5,511 nt of DNA from an uncultured Erysipelotrichaceae bacterium (GCA_937893115.1 CALBGK010000260.1:1-5511); one strand, 5' to 3'. Counted from the stretch's first letter, positions 1 to 5,511 are shown. Notes: a model not told the origin generated them from the sequence alone. Program-made: numbers and translations.

Positions 1-1181
1 CACAGGTAAGGCTTATAGTTTGAAGCCACTCTTTGAATATCCTCTTTTGAAACAGCCATTATTTTCTCTTTATACTCGTCGATATCAAAAGGATAATCAC
101 TGAGTAAATTATTGTAGAGGAAATCGATATAATCATCTAAATCATCGCTGATTGAATCGATATTATTCACCATTAGTCGCTTAGAACTATCGATTAATGC
201 TTGATCAAAATCCCCATCTCTTAGTCTTTGTATCTGTCTATCGATCTCTTGCCTTGCCTCATTGAACTTATCTTTATCTATTCCTGTCGTTACTCTAACT
301 AAACCTAAGTTTCGATTAGGGATGGTATCGATGAAATAGCATAGACTTCTTTTTTCTCTGACTTCTTGAAAGAGTAAAGATAATGGACTACCACCAAATA
401 ACATATTAGTTAATACAAAGGCAAAGTAATCTTTATGGCCTCTTGTATATGGACTTTGATAGACGATAGATAGATATGATTGGTCAGCTATTGTCTCTTC
501 GATGATATCTTCTCTTGCTTTCAAAACATAGATAGCATCTTTTTCTTTACATTCTTTATTACTTAATAGGTAAGTGCTTAGATAATCGACTAATTCGTCA
601 TCGTATTCGCCGACGACAAAGATATCTTTCTTATAATCTGTAAATAAGTCGGCATAAGCCTTCTTTAATTCATCGATAGTAACTTTCTCTAAGTCAGAGA
701 TGATATCCTTTTTATAATTACTGAATTCTTTGATATCTTCGCTTATCAAATCATGTATTCTCTCTAATTCTTGATTTCTTGGTTTTTCTAAAGAACGCTT
801 GATATCTGATATAAGATTGTTTCTGGCCTCCTCAAATAATGTTTCACTGATAAAAGGGCGTTTGAGACAATCATCGATAAAAGCGATGTAATCATTCATC
901 TTTAAATCAGTGAGGAATTTAGGATTGACAAATTGAAAGCGAATAGACATCAAACCTAAACTATTATTAGAGCGTGCTTTAGAACCAGCTTTAATTCCAT
1001 ATAATAAATCTCTTATTTTAGTCATGCTAACTTTGTCAGGATACTTTTCAGAATAGATACATAATAATCTTGATAAGAGAATCAATCTCGCCTTAGAGAA
1101 GGAATCAAATTCTCTGGCAAAACGAAATTCAACAGTAATAGTTTTAAACTTTTTAGTATTGATCAGATGTAAATTTTCCAT
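1..1181 (-). CDS. yfmF: M16-family peptidase-like protein, YfmF type (C-terminus cut by the window edge)
   Basis: 393 uninterrupted codons from ATG at 1181-1179 run off the left edge; the family is usually about 425 residues, so only the tail is missing. Near the N-terminus, NTKKFKT (residues 8-14) and later YPDK and LLYGI (about 47-63) resemble YfmF proteins. The second half carries LFGGSPLS (261-268) and EVREKRSLCY (273-282), the M16 C-domain signature with Arg275 and Tyr282 spaced as in insulin-degrading enzyme. No HxxEH or HxxDH zinc motif exists; the only histidines are 5, 143 and 249. I infer a cytoplasmic, non-catalytic M16 subunit that pairs with a catalytic YfmH-type protein, probably encoded next. 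Public annotation links YfmF/YfmH (B. subtilis ymfF/ymfH) to EF-P 5-aminopentanol modification; the biochemical role is unclear. No in-frame start lies upstream within the leader, and no Shine-Dalgarno is visible. It sits 50 bp after the permease stop, behind a hairpin. Family assignment is firm; function is not. Confidence 0.88.
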   Translation of the reverse strand, partial: MENLHLINTKKFKTITVEFRFAREFDSFSKARLILLSRLLCIYSEKYPDKVSMTKIRDLLYGIKAGSKARSNNSLGLMSIRFQFVNPKFLTDLKMNDYIAFIDDCLKRPFISETLFEEARNNLISDIKRSLEKPRNQELERIHDLISEDIKEFSNYKKDIISDLEKVTIDELKKAYADLFTDYKKDIFVVGEYDDELVDYLSTYLLSNKECKEKDAIYVLKAREDIIEETIADQSYLSIVYQSPYTRGHKDYFAFVLTNMLFGGSPLSLLFQEVREKRSLCYFIDTIPNRNLGLVRVTTGIDKDKFNEARQEIDRQIQRLRDGDFDQALIDSSKRLMVNNIDSISDDLDDYIDFLYNNLLSDYPFDIDEYKEKIMAVSKEDIQRVASNYKPYL

Positions 1182-1197
1182 AGTTATATTTAAGCAT

Positions 1198-1228
1198 AAA
1201 TATAGCTCCGTTTCAAACGGAGCTATAT
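1198..1228 (-). terminator. Strong hairpin at the end of the transporter operon, weak terminator
   Basis: A near-perfect 14-bp inverted repeat (arms 1200-1213 and 1215-1228, TATAGCTCCGTTT and its complement) has a tiny loop, so the real loop will open to about 5 bases. It begins 3 bases after the stop of the second permease. On the minus strand the 3' arm is followed only by a short broken T stretch (TTTATGCTT), so termination may be incomplete. On the plus strand there is no T run. It may end or stabilise the transporter mRNA while allowing read-through into the M16 gene, whose start lies 18 bases beyond. Confidence 0.72.
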
Positions 1229-1231
1229 AGT

Positions 1232-2170
1232 CTATCTCTTTGATTTGTCGTAAGGTATTCCCTCGGCCTTCGGGGCTCGAGAATGTTTGGATGTAAGTGC
1301 CAAAACAATCAAAGAAATGATGTATGGAAGCATATTGTATACTGTTCCAGGTATATTCAAACTCATCAAGAAATCAAAGCCGAAGTAGACATTAGATAGA
1401 GCTCTAAAGAAGCCAAACAACAAGGCTGCAAGAGCTATCTTAGTAGGTTTCCACTGACCGAAGATCATAACGGCCAAAGCTAAGAAGCCAAAACCGGCTA
1501 CACCATTTTCAAACTTCCATTCTGAAACGCCAGCCAAGATATAACAGATACCACCAAGGCCACCATATAAACCAGAAATCAATACGCCAGCCCAACGCAT
1601 CTTGATAACGTTGATACCAACCGAATCAGCAGCTGATGGATGTTCGCCACAAGCCATTAAACGTAAACCGAATCTTGTCTTATATAAAACAATATAAGCA
1701 ATGACTAAAGCAACAACGGCAATAACCATGAACCAGTTAAACTCAAAGTTACCAAAATAGATTAAGAAATTCTTCTTTTGTTCAACATATTGAATAGTAG
1801 AAGATACATCGTTTGGATTGATGCTGGCATTCATAGCCTTTACAAAGACTGTAGCAGCTGCCGTGGCCAACATATTCATCGCCGTTCCAACTATCGTCTG
1901 GTCGGCTTTAAAGTTGATACAGGCAAGACCCAATAATGCAGAATATATGAGTCCAAATAACATAGCTCCCAATACGACAGCTAGAATCATTAGTGGTGCA
2001 GATAGATTAGGCATAAAGCGCATAACCAAAGCTCCGCCCAAAGAACCCATAACCATGATACCTTCAAGCCCAAGATTTATTACTCCAGAATGTTCAGAGA
2101 AACATCCGCCCAAAGCAACAAGTAATAGAACAGAAGCAAAGATTAATGTGTATTGTATTAATAATGACAT
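1232..2170 (-). CDS. nupQ: Nucleoside ABC transporter permease, NupQ type (second permease)
   Basis: A 312-residue integral membrane protein of the BPD_transp_2 family, the usual length for the smaller permease of BMP-dependent nucleoside importers. About 8-9 hydrophobic helices can be seen, roughly at residues 4-24, 30-50, 57-83, 92-112, 145-163, 192-214, 226-265 (probably two) and 278-293. Family hallmarks are GVINLGLEGIMVMG (29-42) and a cytoplasmic loop KTRFGLRLMACGEHPSAAD (164-182), the probable ATPase-coupling segment. The tail from 294 is charged and cytoplasmic. Start ATG overlaps the previous stop by one base (TAATG), with AAAGGAG at 2187-2181 and a closer AAGGA, so translation is probably coupled to the first permease. 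It forms the channel as a heterodimer with that permease. The family is known for nucleoside uptake (B. subtilis NupQ, Lactococcus NupC); the exact substrate here is inferred. The stop is TAG. Confidence 0.93.
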   Translation of the reverse strand: MSLLIQYTLIFASVLLLVALGGCFSEHSGVINLGLEGIMVMGSLGGALVMRFMPNLSAPLMILAVVLGAMLFGLIYSALLGLACINFKADQTIVGTAMNMLATAAATVFVKAMNASINPNDVSSTIQYVEQKKNFLIYFGNFEFNWFMVIAVVALVIAYIVLYKTRFGLRLMACGEHPSAADSVGINVIKMRWAGVLISGLYGGLGGICYILAGVSEWKFENGVAGFGFLALAVMIFGQWKPTKIALAALLFGFFRALSNVYFGFDFLMSLNIPGTVYNMLPYIISLIVLALTSKHSRAPKAEGIPYDKSKR

Positions 2171-3291
2171 TATTCCTTTTCTCCTTTCTTACTGTTTTCT
2201 AATTTCTTTTGTTCGTGTTTGGCAATCGCATTATTCATCATTATCTTAACGAAGAATACGAATCCGCATAGATAAATAATAACTGCGGCAATCAAATCAG
2301 AAATCTGAGATGCGTAGATAGATTTATCGACATAAGCACCACCAGAAGAAATATGTTCGATGAAGAATGAAGAGAAAATAGCACCAATTGGATTTAATCC
2401 ACCCAAGAAGGCAGCTGCGATACCATTAAATCCCATCGTTGGAACTGAAGAAGATGTCACTATATATTCTTCAAAACCAGTTTGATATAAGAATGAAGCA
2501 CCTAAACCAGCTAAGGCACCAGCGATAGCTAGAGTCATGATGATATTTTTCTTCTCAGCCATACCAGCATATTTAGCAGCTGATTTATTAAATCCAGTAG
2601 CTTTAATTTCATAACCTAATCTTGTCTTATCTAAAATGATATAGATGACAATAGCTATGATAATAGCAGCAGGAATGGCGATAGTAGCATATTGGTTATT
2701 GTTGAAGAGTTGGTCTATGCCAAAACTAGGTAAGATGGCATCAGGATTTGTACTTTTAAGTGTCAATGTATAAGGGCTACTAGAGTCTTTAACATTACTT
2801 AAAACCATATTAGTAAAATATAGACCTATCCAGTTAAACATGATACCGGAAATGACCTCATTCACATTAAAATATGCCTTAAATATGCCTACCAATGCAC
2901 CATAGATGCAACCAGCGACGATAGCTAGTAACATACAAGGAAGCCAGCTCCAGCCCCAAGCTAAAGCTGCGTATAGACACGCACAAATACCAACACAGTA
3001 TTGTCCAGCCGCACCAATATTGAATAGACCTGCCTTATAGGCAAATAGAATAGACAATGAACACATCAATAACGGTATAGTCTTAACAACAGTATTACCA
3101 AAATAACGCATCTGCGCTTCTGGCCTAGAATAAGTCATAAAGTTCTTTAATACTGCAACAATGGCATCAAAAGCACCAGCAGGATTAATAACTAATAATA
3201 CGATATATCCGACAAGAACTCCGACAATAACACAGATAATAGAAGCTATTATGGCCTGAACACCTTCATTTTTTAGTATATTCTTCTTCAT
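2170..3291 (-). CDS. nupP: Nucleoside ABC transporter permease, NupP type (first permease)
   Basis: A 373-residue integral membrane protein of the BPD_transp_2 family, the larger partner in BMP-type nucleoside importers. Hydrophobic helices lie roughly at 12-35, 70-86, 94-112, 115-138, 143-164, 200-219, 248-270, 287-311 and 328-349. Family hallmarks are AYKAGLFNIGAAGQYCVG (84-101), the cytoplasmic loop DKTRLGYEIKATGFNKSAAK (221-240) that should contact the ATPase, and a glycine-rich GFNGIAAAFLGGLNPIGA stretch (287-304). A Lys/Glu-rich cytoplasmic tail begins near 358. The ATG start shares a 4-base ATGA overlap with the stop of the ATPase gene and has GTGAGGT at 3304-3298 with a 6-base spacer, so start and coupling are well supported. 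The loop between about 165 and 198 is polar and probably extracytoplasmic, and could face the binding protein. B. subtilis NupP and Lactococcus NupB are the named relatives; nucleoside specificity is inferred from family and neighbours. Confidence 0.93.
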   Translation of the reverse strand: MKKNILKNEGVQAIIASIICVIVGVLVGYIVLLVINPAGAFDAIVAVLKNFMTYSRPEAQMRYFGNTVVKTIPLLMCSLSILFAYKAGLFNIGAAGQYCVGICACLYAALAWGWSWLPCMLLAIVAGCIYGALVGIFKAYFNVNEVISGIMFNWIGLYFTNMVLSNVKDSSSPYTLTLKSTNPDAILPSFGIDQLFNNNQYATIAIPAAIIIAIVIYIILDKTRLGYEIKATGFNKSAAKYAGMAEKKNIIMTLAIAGALAGLGASFLYQTGFEEYIVTSSSVPTMGFNGIAAAFLGGLNPIGAIFSSFFIEHISSGGAYVDKSIYASQISDLIAAVIIYLCGFVFFVKIMMNNAIAKHEQKKLENSKKGEKE

Positions 3292-4829
3292 GATCTTACC
3301 TCACTGCGCTTAGCACCGGCCATATATAAGCCAAGTTCTTCTTCAGTAACTTCTTTAGGATTAACTTCAGCGACAATTTCTCCCTCATACATTACCAAAA
3401 TACGGTCAGAGACATCCAATACTTCCTCAAGTTCTAAAGATACTAGCAAGACAGCCTTACCATGGTCTCTTTGATTGATCAACTGTGAATGGATATATTC
3501 AATGGCGCCAACATCTAGTCCTCTAGTTGGTTGAACTGCAATCAATAATTCAGGGTCACGGTCAATCTCGCGTCCGACAATAGCTTTTTGTTGGTTGCCA
3601 CCAGACATCGACCTAACGATAGTGATAGGACCCTGTCCAGAACGAACGTCATATTTCTCAATGATGTGCTCTGCATTCTTACGAATACTATCTCTCTTCA
3701 TAAAACCGAAGAATTTAGATGAAAATTCTGGAGCAAAATAATTCTGCAAGACAAAATTATCTTCTAGACTAAAGTCGAGCACCAAACCATGTTTATGTCT
3801 ATCTTCAGGAATATGTGCCATACCCTTTAAAGTTTTTTGACGAATACTAGCATTAGTAATATCTTCATCAAATAGCTTAATCTTGCCAGATTTTATTGGC
3901 TCTAGACCAGTTAAGCCATATACTAGCTCAGTTTGACCATTGCCATCGATACCGGCAATACAAACTATTTCTCCTGCTTTTACATTAAATGAGACATTCT
4001 TAACCGCATCATTTTTGTGACGATTAGAAGCTACAGTTAAATTCTCAACAGTCAATACGACATCACCAGGTTTTGAATCCTTCTTGTTGACATGAAAATT
4101 GACATCACGACCAACCATCATTGATGAAAGTTCTTCTGCTGATGTATCACAAGTATTGACGGTGCCTACATATTTACCCCTTCTTAGTACTGTACATCTG
4201 TCAGATACTTCCATAATTTCATTTAATTTATGAGAAATAAATAAGATTGATTTACCCTCAGCTTTCAAATTACGCATGATATCCATCAATTCTTTTATTT
4301 CTTGTGGCGTCAATACAGCAGTAGGTTCATCAAAGATCAAAATTTCATTGTCGCGATATAACATCTTTAAAATTTCTGTTCTCTGCTGCATGCCGACAGT
4401 AATATCTTCCACAATAGCATCAGGTTCAATAGATAAACCATACTTAGTAGATAACTCCATTACTTTTTTACGAGCCTCATCCTTTTTCAAGAAACCATTC
4501 TTAACTGGCTCAGCTCCTAAAATAATGTTATCTAGCACGCTAAAACACTCAACTAACTTAAAGTGTTGATGTACCATACCTATTCCTAAATCATTGGCAT
4601 CATTAGGGTCATTGATGCTAACTTCAACACCATCCTTTTTAATAATGCCCTCTTCTGGCTTATATAAACCAAAAAGAACAGACATCAGTGTCGATTTACC
4701 AGCACCATTTTCTCCCAGCAATGCATGAATCTCTCCTTTTTTCAAACGGAGAGTTACATCATCATTAGCAATAATTCCAGGGAACTTTTTGGTAATATGC
4801 AACATCTCGACAGCATATGTTTCTTCCAA
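3288..4829 (-). CDS. nupO: Nucleoside ABC transporter ATP-binding protein, two fused nucleotide-binding domains
   Basis: A 513-residue cytoplasmic ATPase with two tandem ABC domains, in the RbsA/MglA-like architecture of NupO. Domain 1: Walker A GENGAGKST (39-47), Q-loop VHQHF (86-90), signature degenerated to TVGMQQR (144-150), Walker B ILIFDEPTAVL (163-173), switch His200. Domain 2: Walker A degenerated to GIDGNGQTE (293-301, Lys replaced by Gln), intact signature MSGGNQQK (408-415), and Walker B LLIAVQPTRGLD (428-439) with Gln433 where the catalytic Glu would be. One ATP site is therefore probably competent, built from domain-1 Walker motifs and the domain-2 signature; this asymmetry is usual in the family. 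The start is TTG at 4829-4827. GGGAGGA lies 7 bases upstream, and starting there keeps the family N-terminus; the next ATG (codon 9) has no Shine-Dalgarno. The stop overlaps the permease start. It powers import of the nucleoside delivered by the BMP lipoprotein. Confidence 0.95.
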   Translation of the reverse strand: MEETYAVEMLHITKKFPGIIANDDVTLRLKKGEIHALLGENGAGKSTLMSVLFGLYKPEEGIIKKDGVEVSINDPNDANDLGIGMVHQHFKLVECFSVLDNIILGAEPVKNGFLKKDEARKKVMELSTKYGLSIEPDAIVEDITVGMQQRTEILKMLYRDNEILIFDEPTAVLTPQEIKELMDIMRNLKAEGKSILFISHKLNEIMEVSDRCTVLRRGKYVGTVNTCDTSAEELSSMMVGRDVNFHVNKKDSKPGDVVLTVENLTVASNRHKNDAVKNVSFNVKAGEIVCIAGIDGNGQTELVYGLTGLEPIKSGKIKLFDEDITNASIRQKTLKGMAHIPEDRHKHGLVLDFSLEDNFVLQNYFAPEFSSKFFGFMKRDSIRKNAEHIIEKYDVRSGQGPITIVRSMSGGNQQKAIVGREIDRDPELLIAVQPTRGLDVGAIEYIHSQLINQRDHGKAVLLVSLELEEVLDVSDRILVMYEGEIVAEVNPKEVTEEELGLYMAGAKRSEVRS

Positions 4830-4836
4830 AATATAT

Positions 4837-4843
4837 TCCTCCC
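4837..4843 (-). promoter_or_regulatory. Shine-Dalgarno that fixes the TTG start of the ATPase gene
   Basis: GGGAGGA on the minus strand, with 7 bases (4836-4830) to the TTG codon. It is the strongest ribosome site in the intergenic region. It is correctly placed for TTG and too far (over 30 bases) from the in-frame ATG at 4805. Confidence 0.85.
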
Positions 4844-4850
4844 TCTAATC

Positions 4851-4864
4851 TGAATACGCTTACG
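4851..4864. promoter_or_regulatory. Candidate cre (CcpA) or other LacI-family operator
   Basis: TGAATACGCTTACG matches the Bacillus cre consensus TGWAARCGYTWNCW at 12 of 14 positions by my count, and the complementary strand also matches at 12 of 14. It includes the central CG and is part of a wider imperfect dyad, AATACGCTTACGCATT. It lies between the candidate promoter and the ribosome site of the ATPase gene, where a bound repressor would block transcription. Carbon-catabolite control of nucleoside uptake is plausible, since ribose is a carbon source, but this is inference from a short motif; another LacI-type regulator could equally use it. Confidence 0.4.
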
Positions 4865-4865
4865 C

Positions 4866-4894
4866 ATTACTAACTTAATTTTAACATAAGACAA
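4866..4894 (-). promoter_or_regulatory. Candidate second promoter for the ATPase-permease genes
   Basis: Two overlapping readings are possible. One is an extended -10, TGTTAAAAT (4886-4878; TAAAAT is 5 of 6 to consensus with an upstream TG), but with no good -35. The other is TTGTCT (4894-4889), a 17-base spacer and AGTAAT (4871-4866), each 4 of 6. Either would start transcription within or just before the cre-like site. It lies downstream of the terminator that follows the binding-protein gene, where an independent promoter would be useful. AT-rich sequence gives chance matches, so confidence is moderate at best. Confidence 0.35.
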
Positions 4895-4939
4895 AATAAT
4901 TTTTCTATCTATCTTAATGTAAATATACATAAGACCATG

Positions 4940-4970
4940 AAAAAAAGGCAAACCATAAAATGATTTGCCT
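4940..4970 (-). terminator. Rho-independent terminator between the binding-protein gene and the ATPase gene
   Basis: On the minus strand, AGGCAAA (4970-4964) pairs with TTTGCCT (4952-4946), enclosing an 11-base segment that can form three more pairs, and an uninterrupted run of Ts follows to 4940. This is a textbook intrinsic terminator 50 bases after the lipoprotein stop. It probably acts as a partial terminator, giving more lipoprotein mRNA than transporter mRNA, a common arrangement for ABC importers. On the plus strand there is no matching T run. Confidence 0.85.
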
Positions 4971-4980
4971 CCTTGATTTA
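4970..4980. repeat. 11-bp direct repeat, copy 2 (transcription order)
   Basis: TCCTTGATTTA on the plus strand (TAAATCAAGGA in the transcript), identical to the copy at 5010-5020. The two starts are 40 bp apart. This copy abuts the 5' arm of the terminator and provides part of an AAGGAGG sequence. Confidence 0.6.
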
Positions 4981-4983
4981 GAT

Positions 4984-5006
4984 TTAAAATAAATTTATTA
5001 TTTTAA
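4984..5006. repeat. Perfect all-A/T inverted repeat between the two direct repeats
   Basis: A 9-bp inverted repeat, TTAAAATAA, with a 5-base loop pairs with TTATTTTAA. Having no G-C pairs it would be a weak RNA hairpin. It is part of the 3' untranslated region of the lipoprotein mRNA. It may be chance in AT-rich sequence, or may help protect the 3' end. Confidence 0.4.
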
Positions 5007-5009
5007 GTT

Positions 5010-5020
5010 TCCTTGATTTA
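5010..5020. repeat. 11-bp direct repeat, copy 1 (transcription order)
   Basis: TCCTTGATTTA on the plus strand, directly against the TAG stop of the lipoprotein gene. It is identical to the copy at 4970-4980. Confidence 0.6.
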
Positions 5021-5511
5021 CTACATTAAGTTTGGTGTTTCAGGGAATACTTCTGAATCAGCCGCATTGCTAACTTGTAGGTTGCCAGCATGCATTTCAC
5101 TTACAAGAGTTAAGTAGTCCTCTTGAGTGAATGTATCTGACCATTGAGTTGTTTCCATAGGAATACCAACGTAGTTTAATTCAGGATCGTCAGATACGAT
5201 ACCTAATGTATCAATCTTACCAACTAGAGATTCCCAGTTGTTGTCGATGCAAATTGTAGTTAAAGCAGTAATAGTTGAAGCGTAAAGACCTTTTTGAGCA
5301 GATGTAACTGTCATATCTTCACCATAAGCACCATCAATAATTGGAGCTTGGTCAACGTCAACACCGATTACCTTACCACCAACTTTAGCAGCAGCTTCAG
5401 CAGCAGAAGTGTAAATACCACCACCAGAAGCGAATACTACTTGAGTGCCATTTCCGTACCAAGTATCCATAACAGCTGTGATATCAGCGTCGCCGACGAA
5501 TTGGTTACCAT
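5021..5511 (-). CDS. nupN: BMP/PnrA-family nucleoside-binding lipoprotein (N-terminus outside the window)
   Basis: The last 163 codons of a basic-membrane-protein family substrate-binding protein; the reading frame is open to the right edge, so the lipoprotein signal, lipobox cysteine and about half of the usual 350-380 residues lie outside. An internal ATG at 5470 is not the start, because GNQFVGDADITAV continues the family sequence upstream of it. Hallmarks are DTWYGNGTQVVFASGGGIYT (a whole helix-strand of the second lobe), KVIGVDVDQ, whose acidic residues belong to the segment that contacts ribose in PnrA-type structures, and TSAQKGLY, with the conserved Lys. The protein should be anchored outside the cytoplasmic membrane and hand nucleosides to the two permeases encoded downstream. 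Relatives are B. subtilis NupN, Lactococcus BmpA and Treponema PnrA. Purine nucleosides are the likeliest ligand but this is not shown. A terminator follows the TAG stop, separating it from the other transporter genes. Promoter and any riboswitch are beyond the window. Confidence 0.93.
   Translation of the reverse strand, partial: GNQFVGDADITAVMDTWYGNGTQVVFASGGGIYTSAAEAAAKVGGKVIGVDVDQAPIIDGAYGEDMTVTSAQKGLYASTITALTTICIDNNWESLVGKIDTLGIVSDDPELNYVGIPMETTQWSDTFTQEDYLTLVSEMHAGNLQVSNAADSEVFPETPNLM

Noticed and set aside
1200..1228. Bidirectional terminator or transposon end
   Set aside because: The palindrome has no T run on the plus strand, no convergent gene to serve, and no target duplication or second copy in the window.
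1818..2249. 143-codon open frame on the plus strand
   Set aside because: It is antisense to the two permeases, has no family resemblance or ribosome site, and its sequence is the expected reverse reading of a hydrophobic gene.
4276..4569. 97-codon open frame on the plus strand
   Set aside because: It lies wholly inside the ATPase gene on the opposite strand; the sense frame contains the Walker B and signature region, so this is a shadow.
4754..4951. 65-codon minus-strand frame beginning in the terminator
   Set aside because: It starts with TTG inside the terminator arm, has no ribosome site, and then runs out of frame into the ATPase gene; basic, low-complexity sequence with no recognisable domain.
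4830..5020. Riboswitch (for example a purine type) ahead of the ATPase gene
   Set aside because: The only structures I can find are the terminator and an A/T hairpin. There is no three-way junction or conserved purine-aptamer core that I recognise. Any riboswitch would more likely precede the lipoprotein gene outside the window.
5021..5470. Internal ATG at 5470 as the start of a short lipoprotein gene
   Set aside because: The frame stays open to the window edge and the residues upstream continue the BMP family sequence, so this is an internal Met.
1..5511. CRISPR array, tRNA/rRNA genes, insertion sequences, phage or defence genes
   Set aside because: No regularly spaced repeats, no tRNA-like cloverleaf, no transposase or terminal inverted repeats were seen; nearly all bases are in ordinary transporter or M16 genes.

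Overview
The window reads as one minus-strand stretch of an AT-rich, low-GC Bacillota genome. Evidence for this is the Gram-positive style Shine-Dalgarno sites, a Bacillus-type NupNOPQ transporter and a YfmF-type M16 protein. TGA is used as a stop and tryptophan is TGG, so the code is standard and not Mycoplasma-like. I cannot place it more precisely; Erysipelotrichia or Clostridia-like lineages would fit but are guesses. Every convincing gene is on the minus strand, so transcription runs from high to low coordinates.

In transcription order: (1) 5511-5021 is the C-terminal 163 codons of a BMP/PnrA-type substrate-binding lipoprotein. (2) 5020-4830 is a structured 191-bp intergenic region. It holds an 11-bp direct repeat, an all-AU hairpin, a good rho-independent terminator, a candidate second promoter, a candidate CcpA (cre-like) operator and a strong ribosome-binding site. 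(3) 4829-3288 is the double-domain ABC ATPase, with a TTG start. (4) 3291-2170 and (5) 2170-1232 are two BPD_transp_2 permeases. The ATPase and permeases are joined by ATGA and TAATG stop/start overlaps. (6) A 14-bp hairpin follows the last permease stop at once. (7) 1181-1 is the first 393 codons of an M16-family peptidase homologue of the YfmF type, running off the window edge.

Together genes 1-5 form a complete nucleoside uptake ABC transporter. The lipoprotein captures nucleosides outside the membrane, the two different permeases form the channel, and one two-domain ATPase drives transport. This family serves guanosine or purine nucleosides in Bacillus, Treponema and pneumococcus, and nucleosides broadly in Lactococcus. 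The terminator between the binding-protein gene and the rest of the operon suggests that the lipoprotein is made in excess and that the ATPase and permeases depend on read-through plus a second, possibly carbon-regulated, promoter. The M16 protein lacks a zinc-binding HxxEH motif but keeps the C-domain Arg/Tyr pair. It looks like the non-catalytic half of a YfmF/YfmH pair, and the catalytic half is expected just beyond coordinate 1.

I see no wholly new system here. The points worth a second look are the control region at 4830-5020 and the oddly placed, SD-less start of the M16 gene.
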